Numbered from the stretch's first letter, positions 1-9,140 are shown. The stretch: 45,240 bases of DNA from an uncultured Bacteroidia bacterium (GCA_947252645.1 CAMXWF010000019.1:1-45240), one strand, 5' to 3'. Notes: generated by a model not told the origin, from the letters alone. Program-made: numbers and translations.

Positions 1-406
1 TAGTAATCTGCGTCAAGGCGCAATGGTGAAAAGCATCCTCACCTATCGAGGTAAGCCCCTCTGCCAAGGACACCTCCGCCAGATTCGTACACCCTGAGAA
101 AGCCCTATTATCCACCCTCATCACACTCCCAGGCACGGCGACCTTGCGCAGCGACTCAACGCCCTTAAAGGCCTCCGCTACCACCCCTACCACAGCATGC
201 TCCTTGCCCTCGCTATCCGTCACCTTAGCCTGAATAATCGCCTCTGTGAGCCCCTCCTTATAGCCCACTACGTAGGCCTTATCGTTATTCTTATCCACCC
301 TATATTTGACCCCGCCCGCTTCGACCTCTAAGCTGGCCTGCCCGTACGCAGCCGGGATCCCCACAAGCATGGCAAAAGCCAAAATAGCACCATACATCCA
401 TTTCAT
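1..406 (-). CDS. BspA-like leucine-rich-repeat secreted protein, N-terminal part (runs off the left edge)
   Basis: Reading the minus strand from the ATG at 406 gives about 135 codons without a stop to the window edge. The first 22 or so residues form a signal peptide (MKWMYGAILAFAMLVG, then small residues ending AAYG). From about residue 80 the sequence shows BspA/LRR_5-type repeats, for example VDNRAFSGCTNL and TSIGEDAFHHC. The family forms surface or secreted leucine-rich solenoids, often adhesins or ligand-binding proteins. The gene lies 23 bp downstream of a DUF4876 lipoprotein gene on the same strand and has a strong Shine-Dalgarno sequence, so it looks like the distal gene of the 10-kb operon to its right. 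The full length and any C-terminal sorting domain lie outside the window. Family assignment is good; role is unknown. Confidence 0.8.
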   Translation of the reverse strand, partial: MKWMYGAILAFAMLVGIPAAYGQASLEVEAGGVKYRVDKNNDKAYVVGYKEGLTEAIIQAKVTDSEGKEHAVVGVVAEAFKGVESLRKVAVPGSVMRVDNRAFSGCTNLAEVSLAEGLTSIGEDAFHHCALTQIT

Positions 407-410
407 TGTC

Positions 411-420
411 TTTCCTCCTA
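411..420 (-). promoter_or_regulatory. Strong Shine-Dalgarno site for the leucine-rich-repeat gene
   Basis: On the minus strand the sequence is TAGGAGGAAA, placing AGGAGG 7 nt before the ATG at 406. Bacteroidota genes usually lack such a site, so it both fixes the start codon and is unusual. Confidence 0.75.
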
Positions 421-429
421 TACTAGCCG

Positions 430-1689
430 TTAGGGTAGCAGCGTGGCCTTGCCAACCATGAAGTCCTCACTGGAATTATTGGTGTCCACCCAGCTACCGT
501 CTGTATTCTTCCTACGTTGCACCGATTTACCAAAACGAGTCTTATCATTCCACTTCTCTGTTACCCCACAAAAACCCGCGTCGAGGAGCGGGGAGACCAC
601 CGACCACTCATACTTCTCCTTAACGCCTAACACCACAGCATCCTCAACCCAAGATGTCGGAACCATGATGGGCGGATATTTACAGGACATAGTCTTGGTT
701 AAGCTTGGACTGACAAACTTCCACGTATAGCCGAAGTAGTGCGCCTGGTCCTTGACGTACTCCTCTGGAGAGGTTGTCCCCTTGAAGCGCGCTAGGGCAA
801 AAGCCTGCACGCCCCCGCTATGGATGACCCACATCCCTTGCCCCTGGAGATCTGGGCGGTCCTGGTGCACGTATATCGGGCGCATGTCGGGCACGGCAGG
901 GTTGTGCGGCATGGGTTTCTTGTTGAAGAGAAAAGCATTCTTGGCATCCACCCACTGGAAGGCGGCCTGGCGCAGGTCCACCGAGGCCAGCCCACCATCC
1001 CGATGGTCCACGGCACTCTGGCAAATAGTGATCTCCGCACCAGGCGCAAGCGGGTATTCTCGCCCCGTACCCGGGAATTGGTACACCACGTCGGCCACAA
1101 ATTGCTTGGCAAAGGGCACTGGCGGCGTGCACTCCTTCTTGGAATTGGTTTTGAAATGGCTTTGCAGCAATAGGCCCCCATCGAGGTATAGCGTCTTGTC
1201 TTTGCTAGCATTAGCTATACGGATATACTTGTCGTGGATGTATTTTGCATCCACGCCTGCGTAGAAAATCTCGGTGATGAGCAGCCGATCCTGCCCGGCC
1301 ATGGGGATGAACTGGAGGGTATAGGAGAACCGCAAAGGCCCCTCACCCACCTCCACCTCCAAGTCACCGCTATAGGTAGCCAACACATCCTCCTTTGTCG
1401 CAGACTCCTTATAGGTCGCCCGAATAGCTACAGGGTAAACCCCCGGCTCTAGCTCCCCGCGCAGAGTATCACCCTCACGCGTTAGCTCCACCGTGCCCAC
1501 CTTGCCCTCCAGTTGAACCAGACGTGGGGAGCTGAGCACCGTAGGCGCATTGACTGTGATCTCAACCAGTCGCTTCGCCTTCTCTACCGTCCCTTCTTCT
1601 TTCTGGCATCCCGTCAGCACCATAAATGCCAGGGCCGCCAATAGCCCCAGCCTCGCAGTGAGGTTTCTCATTCTATACATCGTTGTCAT
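430..1689 (-). CDS. DUF4876 family lipoprotein (second copy)
   Basis: A 419-residue lipoprotein: an n-region with arginines, a hydrophobic stretch and a lipobox LTGC near residue 28. Residues about 40-130 form a beta-rich domain (EGDTLRGELEPGVYPV). From about 135 comes the DUF4876 core, opening LLITEIFYAG and YIRIANAS, with ICQSAVDHR, VPDMRPIYV, and ending SVQRRKNTDGSWVDTNNSS-EDF. The ITEI...N.S...LDG opening and the S.QR...DTNNS..DF ending resemble lamin-tail (LTD) domains; this is inference. The start overlaps the stop of the upstream paralogue by four bases (ATGA), so translation is probably coupled. It is likely exposed at the outer membrane with the TonB receptor and DUF6850 barrel of the same operon. 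A few extra residues (MTTMYRM) before MRNLTARLG make a later ATG possible. Confidence 0.85.
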   Translation of the reverse strand: MTTMYRMRNLTARLGLLAALAFMVLTGCQKEEGTVEKAKRLVEITVNAPTVLSSPRLVQLEGKVGTVELTREGDTLRGELEPGVYPVAIRATYKESATKEDVLATYSGDLEVEVGEGPLRFSYTLQFIPMAGQDRLLITEIFYAGVDAKYIHDKYIRIANASKDKTLYLDGGLLLQSHFKTNSKKECTPPVPFAKQFVADVVYQFPGTGREYPLAPGAEITICQSAVDHRDGGLASVDLRQAAFQWVDAKNAFLFNKKPMPHNPAVPDMRPIYVHQDRPDLQGQGMWVIHSGGVQAFALARFKGTTSPEEYVKDQAHYFGYTWKFVSPSLTKTMSCKYPPIMVPTSWVEDAVVLGVKEKYEWSVVSPLLDAGFCGVTEKWNDKTRFGKSVQRRKNTDGSWVDTNNSSEDFMVGKATLLP

Positions 1690-2963
1690 TGCGCAGTTAG
1701 TTCATGGGTAAGAGGCTCACCATTGACTCTTGTGGCCTTTTTACCCTCGAAGTCCTCCTGGCTATTGTTAGTATCCATCCACCCTCCTTGCGCTGTGCGC
1801 TTGCGCTGCACGGAGAGGTAGTAGCGCAGATCGGTATTGTGGGTATGCGCTATACTGGCGTAGCCTGCATCGAGGAGCTTCCCGCAGGGCGACCACTCAA
1901 AATCATCCCGTATGCCCGTAACAACCATGTCCTCCACCCAGCTATTGGGCAGCTTCATGCAGGGTTCTCCTGGCACCGCCGGATAGTAGAGATGGCCATT
2001 GACTACTACCTTGAAAGTCCATTTGTAGTACTGGTTCGCCGGATCATTGTGGAAGGCCTCTGGGGAGCTCCACTCGGGCCGAACCAGCGCGTAGCCATGC
2101 CCCCCATTGTTGTTCATCACCCAGTACGTGTCCGGTGAGGCCCCGTCGTTGTCGGCCACATAGATCGGTCGCATGTCTGGCACCTCAGGATTATTGGGGC
2201 AATCGTGCGCCGCGCAGTCCTTCACATCGATCCACTCAAAGCGGGCACTGCGAAGGTCTGGCGCATCGGGGCAGGCCTCTCTGTGGTCTATGGCACTCTG
2301 GCAAATCATGATGGTCTCCCCGGGTGCCACGGGGTTATCGTGGCCATTCCCCGGAAACTGGTAGGCCACATCGTAGTAGACAAAATGCTCAAAATCTGGC
2401 ATCGGCGTGGCATCGTAGATCAGGTTGCTCTGAAAAAACGTACGCACCAGCACAAGCCCATCCAAGTAGAGCGTCTTGTCGCTACTCGCATTGGTTATGT
2501 GGATGTAGCGATCATCGAGGTACTGGAACTTCTGCGGCGTGAGAACCCCAGCAAAAAATATCTCCGTGATGAGAAATTGATCCTTGCCTACAGGCGGCGT
2601 ATAGACCAACTGCACGCCCATCTCCTTGCGGCGCCCGGCCTCCACCACCACCTCCCCACTATAGCTCGCCGTCACCTCTGTCGCTCGCCCCGACTCCTGA
2701 TACACCGCCTCTACCGTCAACACATAGGCTCCCGGCTTCACCTGCACCCGCAGCGTATCGCCTTGGGCCACCAAGGGCAAATCGCCAAGCTGACCCTTGA
2801 GATGCAGCATCGTAGGCGCATGCAGAACACTCGGTGCCTTGACTATGAAACGCACCTCCACCTGCTCCCCTATATCTACCACACCCTTCGCGCATCCCCC
2901 CAAGGCCAGCAGGCCAACGCCGATAGAAAAAAACAGTAATGAATAAAGAAATGACCGTTTCAT
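1686..2963 (-). CDS. DUF4876 family lipoprotein (first copy)
   Basis: A 425-residue lipoprotein with a clear signal (MKRSFLYSLLFF...) and lipobox LGGC near residue 24. It has the same architecture as its downstream neighbour: an N-terminal beta-sandwich-like region (GDTLRVQVKPGAYVLTV), then the DUF4876 core FLITEIFFAG, YIHITNASSDKTLYLDG, ICQSAIDHREA, VPDMRPIYV, PNSWVEDMVV, and a closing SVQRKR...WMDTNNSQEDF. The two copies share motifs throughout but have diverged in the loops, and this one carries extra cysteines (CPDAPDLRS, DCAAHDCPNN). This suggests duplicated lipoproteins with different ligands or a paired complex. It lies 52 bp after the DUF6850 gene and overlaps the next gene by 4 bp. 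Function of the family is not established. Confidence 0.85.
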   Translation of the reverse strand: MKRSFLYSLLFFSIGVGLLALGGCAKGVVDIGEQVEVRFIVKAPSVLHAPTMLHLKGQLGDLPLVAQGDTLRVQVKPGAYVLTVEAVYQESGRATEVTASYSGEVVVEAGRRKEMGVQLVYTPPVGKDQFLITEIFFAGVLTPQKFQYLDDRYIHITNASSDKTLYLDGLVLVRTFFQSNLIYDATPMPDFEHFVYYDVAYQFPGNGHDNPVAPGETIMICQSAIDHREACPDAPDLRSARFEWIDVKDCAAHDCPNNPEVPDMRPIYVADNDGASPDTYWVMNNNGGHGYALVRPEWSSPEAFHNDPANQYYKWTFKVVVNGHLYYPAVPGEPCMKLPNSWVEDMVVTGIRDDFEWSPCGKLLDAGYASIAHTHNTDLRYYLSVQRKRTAQGGWMDTNNSQEDFEGKKATRVNGEPLTHELTAQ

Positions 2964-3015
2964 GGCATCGCATTTTTGAATTCAATGGTTTGACAACTCC
3001 ATAGTTGCCAAACGA

Positions 3016-4602
3016 TTAAAAGAGCATCGAGAGGCTACAGCCGCCCCTATACTCCGTGATAGCTCCCTGAGGCCAGACCGTCACACCACCGCTGAGGCCC
3101 AACTCGAGCACGCAGTACTGGCGCACTGCCAAAAGCCCCACAACCTCTAGGGAGCCGCCTATCTGGCGATAGGTACGGATAGCGGCGTTGTGGCGCACAT
3201 AGTCCATGGCAGCCCCCCGGGTACTCGCCAATGGAACGTTGAAGCGATAGAGCGCACTGAGAGGCATCCCAAGCGCCACCATGCCCCCCACGCGGAGGGA
3301 ATGCACTCCAAGCGTAGCGCGGTAATAGCCCTGCAGCTGCTGGGTGAGGTAGGCAGTACGCACCTCCTTGAAGGGAGTGTTGAGCTGCTCCCGCACTACG
3401 TCGCCGTGCACACTATATGCCACGCCGCCAAGACTCTTATACTCTGCCCCAAGCAAAAGACGCCCACCGTAGCGCGCAGCCGTATAGTTAGGGACAGCCA
3501 GTAGATCCTTGTACTCCTTGATGCCCGATCCACCAAGAATATGGTCGTAGCCCTGGCGCACCTCGCCATCCGCCTGCAGTGCCGCCCCCAGCTCCCAACC
3601 TTGGAGCGTTTGGCAATAGCCAAAGCTCGCCAGCCAATAGGGGCGCAGGTAATGATTGACGGGCGCCACATTGGCATACACTGCCAAACGCTCCAAGCGA
3701 CCATAGTCGAACAAAGCCCTCGCCCAAAAACCAGCCCCACCCACGGGGCGCAGCTGCAGCACGCCGCCACCACCACGCAGACGATAGAGGATCGGCGAGT
3801 CGGAAACATCCTTACGGCGAAACACACTCCCCAGCCCCTTGAAGAGAAAGTAATCCGGCTCGGACTGCGGATTGTATATGCTCACGCTGGAACTCTGCTT
3901 ATAGACCCTCAACCGACCCACAAGCCCCAGGGAATAGGTCTTCCCCAAGGGAACGGAATAGCCGAAGCTGAGGTTGAAGTCTGAAACGATATTGCGCGGG
4001 CGGGGATCCCGCGTACGGTGGTACTGCATGGCCCTATAGCGCACAGCCACGCCCAATGTGCCAAAGGAAAAACCATAGTCTACCCCACCCATGAAGCGGT
4101 AGGTAGACCTAATGCCCTCCCCGCCCTCAAGGGTGGCCGAGATGTAGGGGTAGGTCTCCTGGAGGTCGCTGCTATTCATCCACTGCACCCCGCGGATACG
4201 CCCATAGGTGTAGCTGGCCATGCCATAAACCGTGAGATTACGCCTCAAGTGCAGGTAGGAGTGCGCATGGAATACGCCCTGATGCCCCCCGCGCCCCTGA
4301 TCAAAGCGCAGGAGCTTATTTCGCTGATCATACTGGTAGCGCAAGGCCACCCCCGTCAAGTCCGTAGCGTAGGCATACGCCATCTGCGAGGGGGTAAGCA
4401 TCTGCCAGGCATCCGGGCCCGAATAGCGGGAAGAGGCCAAGATCCGCTCCACCGACACCCTGCTATCGCGGGGCTCCGTACGCAAAGCAGCCACCGTATC
4501 GGCAGCCTGCACGCACCCTGCTGCCCAGCAGCTCCACCCAAGACAAAGGAGCAGAGCCCACAGCACGACCACCGATTTCCGCCTATCCCCCATACTCTCC
4601 AT
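3016..4602 (-). CDS. DUF6850 family outer-membrane beta-barrel protein
   Basis: A 528-residue protein from the chosen ATG at 4602 (MESMGDRRKS); the open frame extends 10 codons further, but GGAGG lies about 13 nt before this ATG. A signal peptide (VVVLWALLLCLGWSCWAAGC) is followed by long stretches of alternating hydrophobic and polar residues rich in Tyr, Gly and Arg (for example LTVYGMASYTYGRI and LGVAVRYRAMQYHR). It terminates in LSMLF, the C-terminal aromatic residue expected of outer-membrane barrels. It lacks a TonB plug domain. It lies in an operon with a TonB receptor and DUF4876 lipoproteins, so it is probably a partner porin or a scaffold for the surface lipoproteins. The DUF6850 name is by recognition of the family and its gene context, not by search. 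Confidence 0.75.
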   Translation of the reverse strand: MESMGDRRKSVVVLWALLLCLGWSCWAAGCVQAADTVAALRTEPRDSRVSVERILASSRYSGPDAWQMLTPSQMAYAYATDLTGVALRYQYDQRNKLLRFDQGRGGHQGVFHAHSYLHLRRNLTVYGMASYTYGRIRGVQWMNSSDLQETYPYISATLEGGEGIRSTYRFMGGVDYGFSFGTLGVAVRYRAMQYHRTRDPRPRNIVSDFNLSFGYSVPLGKTYSLGLVGRLRVYKQSSSVSIYNPQSEPDYFLFKGLGSVFRRKDVSDSPILYRLRGGGGVLQLRPVGGAGFWARALFDYGRLERLAVYANVAPVNHYLRPYWLASFGYCQTLQGWELGAALQADGEVRQGYDHILGGSGIKEYKDLLAVPNYTAARYGGRLLLGAEYKSLGGVAYSVHGDVVREQLNTPFKEVRTAYLTQQLQGYYRATLGVHSLRVGGMVALGMPLSALYRFNVPLASTRGAAMDYVRHNAAIRTYRQIGGSLEVVGLLAVRQYCVLELGLSGGVTVWPQGAITEYRGGCSLSMLF

Positions 4603-4684
4603 CTCTACCGCAACACCTCCATAAAACCACATGCTTGGTCATCGAAGCCCCCACGCCGTGCCACACGCCCCAGGGGAAATCGTC

Positions 4685-5077
4685 CTACTGTATAAGCCCC
4701 ACGCTGACCGGCAACTCCATGACTTCCTCCGCTTCCAACAGCTCCGCCTCCTCATCTACCGCCACCACCCGTGCCATACCTTTGGCACAACGAGCAAAAC
4801 CGCTAAAATGCACCCGATAGAGCCCACGGCCCAACTCCAAATGTACCGGCGCAAAACCCACCACGGACCTCTCATAGCTATCGCGCGTATTGAGATTGAG
4901 CAGCACAAGCTTGCCGTCCACGGCCTCCGCGCCCTCAAGCTGCTCGTAGGTGATCTTGAGCTGTAAATGCGTCAAGGCAGGCGTAGCATCCCACTTGGCG
5001 CAGCCCGAAACTGCAAGCACCACCAACAAGAACACTGCTGCTCCCACAGCCCCACCAAGTTGCTTTCCTATGACCAT
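4685..5077 (-). CDS. Small lipoprotein resembling the DUF4876 N-terminal domain
   Basis: A 130-residue lipoprotein with lipobox VSGC near residue 26, after a hydrophobic stretch (AAVFLLVVLAV). The mature part is a single beta-rich domain: LTHLQLKITYEQ, then HLELGRGLYRVHFSGFA, then VVAVDEEAELLEAEEVMEL. The order and spacing match the N-terminal domain of the two DUF4876 proteins (HLKGQLGD, VQVKPGAYVLTVEA, VTASYSGEVVVEA), so it looks like a stand-alone version of that domain. It lies 56 bp after the TonB-dependent receptor gene and 82 bp before the DUF6850 gene. The ATG at 5077 is preferred over the adjoining GTG at 5080. No function is known; a surface or periplasmic accessory role is inferred from context. 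Confidence 0.7.
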   Translation of the reverse strand: MVIGKQLGGAVGAAVFLLVVLAVSGCAKWDATPALTHLQLKITYEQLEGAEAVDGKLVLLNLNTRDSYERSVVGFAPVHLELGRGLYRVHFSGFARCAKGMARVVAVDEEAELLEAEEVMELPVSVGLIQ

Positions 5078-5133
5078 CACGTTGCTATCTTCGTCTCGTT
5101 CGCAATCATCCTGCGCTCTAGCAAACGCAAATC

Positions 5134-7932
5134 CTAGAGCTTCAAATTGATCTCCATGCCAAAATAGGGGTCTTGGTAGCGCCTAACGGTGACCCCCTCC
5201 ACCTGGTAGTCCGGGGCGTAATCAAAGATCTTATTCACAAACAGAGCCACACGGAGAGTCCCGTGGAAAAGCTCCTTGGTGGCCTTAAGGTTCACGCTCG
5301 AAAGCATGGGCACCGTGTAGACCTTGCTCTCGTAGGTGTCCACCGGCCGATAGAGTAACCGCAGCTGCGGGTCATCTCGATCCTCCAAGCGAAACGGACG
5401 CTCCACCGAGGAAAAGTCGATGTAGGCATCGGGCCATTCGTAGCGCGGCAAATGGCGCGACTTGCCATACCAGTTGGTCTGCAAGGCCAAGCTGATGCCC
5501 AGCGCCAAGGTGGGCACGTAGGCATCCAAGCGGATCGTGGTGTTGAGACTCTCCTGCTCCACGCCCTCTACATCGTTGTACTTACCCATGTAGGGGTAAT
5601 CTTTTCCCATCAGGCTCACCGATGGGCGAACATACTGGGGTAAGCTGTTGCGGTAGCGCGTCACGAACCATGCCCCATTGGCCGTCACCCGGAGATGCGA
5701 ACGCGGAAAACGCATCGTTGAAAAACTCCACTCCACCCCCTTCTTGTAGGTCTCGCTCCCGTTGCTGGGAGTAGGCAGAAGATAGGCGGCGTAGCGCACC
5801 TCGTAGTCCAGATCCTCCACACGCGGCGGTGCCGTCAGGTGTTGGTGGTCGAGCTTGTCTGTCGCATATTGCCTATACGTCAGCGGCTTATAGAGGCTAC
5901 CCTCGCGAAATCCATTGCGCATATCCTCCTCAAAATAGGTCATCGAGAGGGAGTAGCCGCCCCACTGCGCATCCAGACGCACCTCCCACTTGAAATTCCT
6001 CGCAGGCAAGAGCTGCTGCGTAGGGCTATGCTCCACGTACGTGCGGTAGTGCGCTATCCGGTATTCGCGCTTCTCGTGCCAGTAGTTGAGCTGACCTAGG
6101 TCGATGTAGATGGGCTCGGGAAAGAGCTGATCGATGGTGGGCGTCATCGAGAGCCAACCCACCCCTCCCACTGCACGCAACTCGAGCGTATGCGCGCCCA
6201 AACGCGCCACGGACCAAGAAAGGGTGGCATTGATTCGCGGATCCACGCTCCAGTGCTGGCTCAGCGCGTACTCCTTCGGAAGAAAGACCATCGTCGAGCC
6301 CGAAAGACCCGCCATTAGACCCACCTCCATGTGCCAAAAGCGCCAAGTACTCTCGTTTTCTGCCCAAAGCGTGACCACCGTCTCGCCCGGCACCGCGCTG
6401 AATGCCCGAGGACGCGTCCCTGTAGAGGGATACACCGGACGCTCGAGGTCAAACTCAGTACCACGGCCAAAATTCTTGGCGTAGCGCAGATTCCCCCCGT
6501 AACGCAGCTCATATTGCCCCCCAAAGCGATCCATGAGCAGATGCGAGAGCTTCAGGCTACTATAGCCATACACCGGCAGCCCCTTGACCGTCTGCCAGGC
6601 CTCATAGTCAAAGGGCGAAAGCTGCGCGTAGTGCTCCCCAGCATCGCTCCATACTATCAGCGGCGTGCTAAGACCTGCCTGCACATAGCGCGTGATCGAC
6701 ATGAGATCCCAACTCCCATCAAGCGAACCTTGCCACTCGAGCTCCCGCAACCGTAGAGGATTATCCCGAAAACGGCACTCTAAGCCCAGGGCCCCCTGAA
6801 GTCGCTGGTGACCAACATAGAAATCATCACGATTGCCCAAGTTGATATCTGGGTCAGGCTTATTATTGTCAAACGACCCCGTGTAGTCCAACGAGGCGTT
6901 GAGCAAAACGGTCGCCCTGGGGCGTTCCCAACGCTTATAGACCCGCATGCTCCCAGTGGCCCGCTGGAAGCGCTCACGCACGTTGCGCGGGTCACTAAAA
7001 GCATTGATGTAGTCTGCCGAAAATAGCAGGTTTAGCGTGCTGTCCTGCAGCTCCAGGCCTTGCGCTACGTAGCATTGCACGCTCGCCATGTCGGCCTTCA
7101 TGCGCCCCTCCAGGCCCGAAAAACGCTTACGGTGGATCTTCACCAGACCGCTGGTCAAGTTGCTGTACTCCACACTCGGTATACCGCGTATTATCTCCAC
7201 GTGGTCTATGTTGTCCACGCTCAGCTGGCGCGTGTCCACGCCTCGGTTCATGAATATGTGCTTCGAAAACTCTGGGCGCCAAAGCCCCTTGAAGCTCTGC
7301 AGGTCGGCATGGGTATTCATGGGAATGCCATCCACCATCACCTGCGTCCCCAGGCGTGCGGTGGAGTAGTTCCCCATCCCTATGCGAGCCCAGAGGCGAG
7401 GCACATTGGCCGCTGGAATCAGTGCCTCGCGAATCTTGATGGTCTCTGGACTCGTGAGATCTGGATCGCGACTAAAGCCCCCTGGCAACAGCTCCATGAG
7501 ATCCCCAAACGTGCTCGGCTGCAGATGCTGTATGGCATCTTGGCCTATCTGGCTCGCACTCGTGGGTCCCTGACCCTCCTTGGCCGTGATGATTACCTCC
7601 CGTATTGCGTGCGACTCCTCGCGTAGGACTACCTCTACCAGATGCGTCTCGCCAACTCGCACCGAACGCTCAACCGTCGAGTACCCTACATATTGCACCT
7701 TGAGCGTGTAGTCACCCCCAGTCAAATGGCGGAAAATCACTACCCCCGCCTCATCGGTGACCTGCGCCGTATGGCTATCCCCCTGCTTGAGAAGCACCAG
7801 CGCCATTGGGAGCCCTCGCCCACTCTGAGCATCGCGAACCTCTACACGCAGCACCTCCCACGGCAAGGCGCCCATGACCCTCCCTGCCAGCATTAGCAAG
7901 CACAGAAGCCAGCAAACAGCTAATCGCGCCAC
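5134..7932 (-). CDS. TonB-dependent outer-membrane receptor with N-terminal carboxypeptidase-regulatory-like domain
   Basis: A 932-residue TonB-dependent receptor. After a signal peptide (residues 1-21) a carboxypeptidase-regulatory-like domain spans about 27-105 (DAQSGRGLPMALVLL, GDYTLKVQYVGY). The plug spans about 125-270 (TFGDLMELLPGGF, VMVDGIPM, DHVEIIRGIPSVEYSN). The rest is a 22-strand-type barrel ending MEINLKL. Such receptors import scarce ligands across the outer membrane using TonB/ExbB/ExbD energy. There is no SusD homologue beside it, so it is not a typical polysaccharide locus; metal, cofactor or peptide uptake is more likely, but this is inference. The GTG start at 7932 overlaps the end of the DUF4857 gene by 13 bp, which points to coupled translation within the ABC-receptor operon. 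Confidence 0.93.
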   Translation of the reverse strand: MARLAVCWLLCLLMLAGRVMGALPWEVLRVEVRDAQSGRGLPMALVLLKQGDSHTAQVTDEAGVVIFRHLTGGDYTLKVQYVGYSTVERSVRVGETHLVEVVLREESHAIREVIITAKEGQGPTSASQIGQDAIQHLQPSTFGDLMELLPGGFSRDPDLTSPETIKIREALIPAANVPRLWARIGMGNYSTARLGTQVMVDGIPMNTHADLQSFKGLWRPEFSKHIFMNRGVDTRQLSVDNIDHVEIIRGIPSVEYSNLTSGLVKIHRKRFSGLEGRMKADMASVQCYVAQGLELQDSTLNLLFSADYINAFSDPRNVRERFQRATGSMRVYKRWERPRATVLLNASLDYTGSFDNNKPDPDINLGNRDDFYVGHQRLQGALGLECRFRDNPLRLRELEWQGSLDGSWDLMSITRYVQAGLSTPLIVWSDAGEHYAQLSPFDYEAWQTVKGLPVYGYSSLKLSHLLMDRFGGQYELRYGGNLRYAKNFGRGTEFDLERPVYPSTGTRPRAFSAVPGETVVTLWAENESTWRFWHMEVGLMAGLSGSTMVFLPKEYALSQHWSVDPRINATLSWSVARLGAHTLELRAVGGVGWLSMTPTIDQLFPEPIYIDLGQLNYWHEKREYRIAHYRTYVEHSPTQQLLPARNFKWEVRLDAQWGGYSLSMTYFEEDMRNGFREGSLYKPLTYRQYATDKLDHQHLTAPPRVEDLDYEVRYAAYLLPTPSNGSETYKKGVEWSFSTMRFPRSHLRVTANGAWFVTRYRNSLPQYVRPSVSLMGKDYPYMGKYNDVEGVEQESLNTTIRLDAYVPTLALGISLALQTNWYGKSRHLPRYEWPDAYIDFSSVERPFRLEDRDDPQLRLLYRPVDTYESKVYTVPMLSSVNLKATKELFHGTLRVALFVNKIFDYAPDYQVEGVTVRRYQDPYFGMEINLKL

Positions 7933-9137
7933 AGCAACAGAGGAATGAGTAAGTAGACGCCCAGGAATAGCACCCCTAGCGCGCTAACAATGCGCCGACC
8001 GCAGGAAAAGCGACGAAAAACAACCATCGTAGCGAGGGCTAGCAGCGCACCAAGAACAAGGCTAGATACGCCAGACCAAAGAACACGCGGGTAGACCTGC
8101 GCGCTGTCACCATCGGAAAAGTGCAGCTCAAACGGCACAAGAAAACGCCCCACCCGTGCACTGGCCATCTCCGGCACATCGAGCTGGCGCGTACGAAGAA
8201 CCCGCGGCGCCCCAGCACCACCACTCAGTGCCACGTAGCGCACCGCTCGCTCCTGGATTATTTTCACCGTTTGGTCAAACTTGTTACCCAGCAGCACCAA
8301 CGACATCGTACGGGGATCAAAGCCCCCGATTGGCAACTCAACACACGCACCCGTGCGCGCATCAATCCGGTAGAAACCACCCGGCGTGGTAGCAACATAG
8401 CCCAGGGAAAGCCTATCCTCAAATTCAGTGACCCACACCTGCGCTATCTGCCCCTCGGGTGGCCCCATCAGCCTGCGCACAACGGGCTCTCCTCCCGCCT
8501 CCTTGAGCTGGAACAGAGCATTGGCTCCGTCTACAATCAGGTAGCCGTTGTCATACTCCTTCCGCACATTGGGGTCGCCCACCGTGAGCTGCACCGGGAG
8601 AACCAAGCCCGCAAGCGCCTGGCGAAAACGCTGACTCTTCTCGCGAAGCACCCTGTTCTCATCTATCGACAGAAGCTCTATCCCCGCCTGCCCCCAGCGG
8701 AACACCTCGGTAGGCTCTGCGAAGGCCACCCGGCGGGCATCACCATCGAGAAGCGGATACAGGGGTATACTCACCCGGTTGACCTCCTGCGGCTTGCAAT
8801 GGAAGACAAAGAAGCTCCGCTCCATCTCCTCCACGGTGATCGGCTGCCCGTGAAGTGTGTCTGGGAACCGCCCATCCACGGCCAGCTGGCTATAGTAGAG
8901 CCCAGGGAGAATGCTGTCGAACTGCGCCCGAGTGTAAACCCGCCCTGCATCATCGGCATAGCGATGTTCCGTCCCACCAAGAATGGCAAAAGTCCCCGTC
9001 ACCCCGCTATAAACGCTGAAAGGCACATCGTACTCCCGGTCGAAGGCCAGATGGTAGAAAAAGGGCAACACCCAGGACAAGGTCAACGCTCCCAGCAGCA
9101 GCAGCACAACGGCGCCCAATCGCTTTACAATTCCCAT
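7920..9137 (-). CDS. DUF4857 inner-membrane protein with large periplasmic domain
   Basis: A 405-residue protein with one N-terminal membrane segment (about 8-27, LGAVVLLLLGALTLSWVL), a long soluble region of about 310 residues, and two C-terminal membrane segments (VLWSGVSSLVLGALLALATM and ALGVLFLGVYLLIPLL). The soluble part is predicted to face the periplasm and has a beta-propeller-like rhythm (GYVATTPGGFYRIDARTG), though this is only an impression. DUF4857 proteins occur beside ABC-2-type transporter genes in Bacteroidota. The start follows the permease stop by 3 bp, with a GAGGAG ribosome site overlapping that stop; the 3-prime end overlaps the TonB receptor by 13 bp. It is a plausible periplasmic link between the ABC transporter and the outer-membrane proteins. 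Confidence 0.8.
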   Translation of the reverse strand: MGIVKRLGAVVLLLLGALTLSWVLPFFYHLAFDREYDVPFSVYSGVTGTFAILGGTEHRYADDAGRVYTRAQFDSILPGLYYSQLAVDGRFPDTLHGQPITVEEMERSFFVFHCKPQEVNRVSIPLYPLLDGDARRVAFAEPTEVFRWGQAGIELLSIDENRVLREKSQRFRQALAGLVLPVQLTVGDPNVRKEYDNGYLIVDGANALFQLKEAGGEPVVRRLMGPPEGQIAQVWVTEFEDRLSLGYVATTPGGFYRIDARTGACVELPIGGFDPRTMSLVLLGNKFDQTVKIIQERAVRYVALSGGAGAPRVLRTRQLDVPEMASARVGRFLVPFELHFSDGDSAQVYPRVLWSGVSSLVLGALLALATMVVFRRFSCGRRIVSALGVLFLGVYLLIPLLLWRD

Positions 9138-9140
9138 AGC

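Noticed and set aside
2205..2939. 244-codon plus-strand frame over the DUF4876 gene
   Set aside because: Complementary to a gene with lipobox and full family motifs; no signal or domain of its own.
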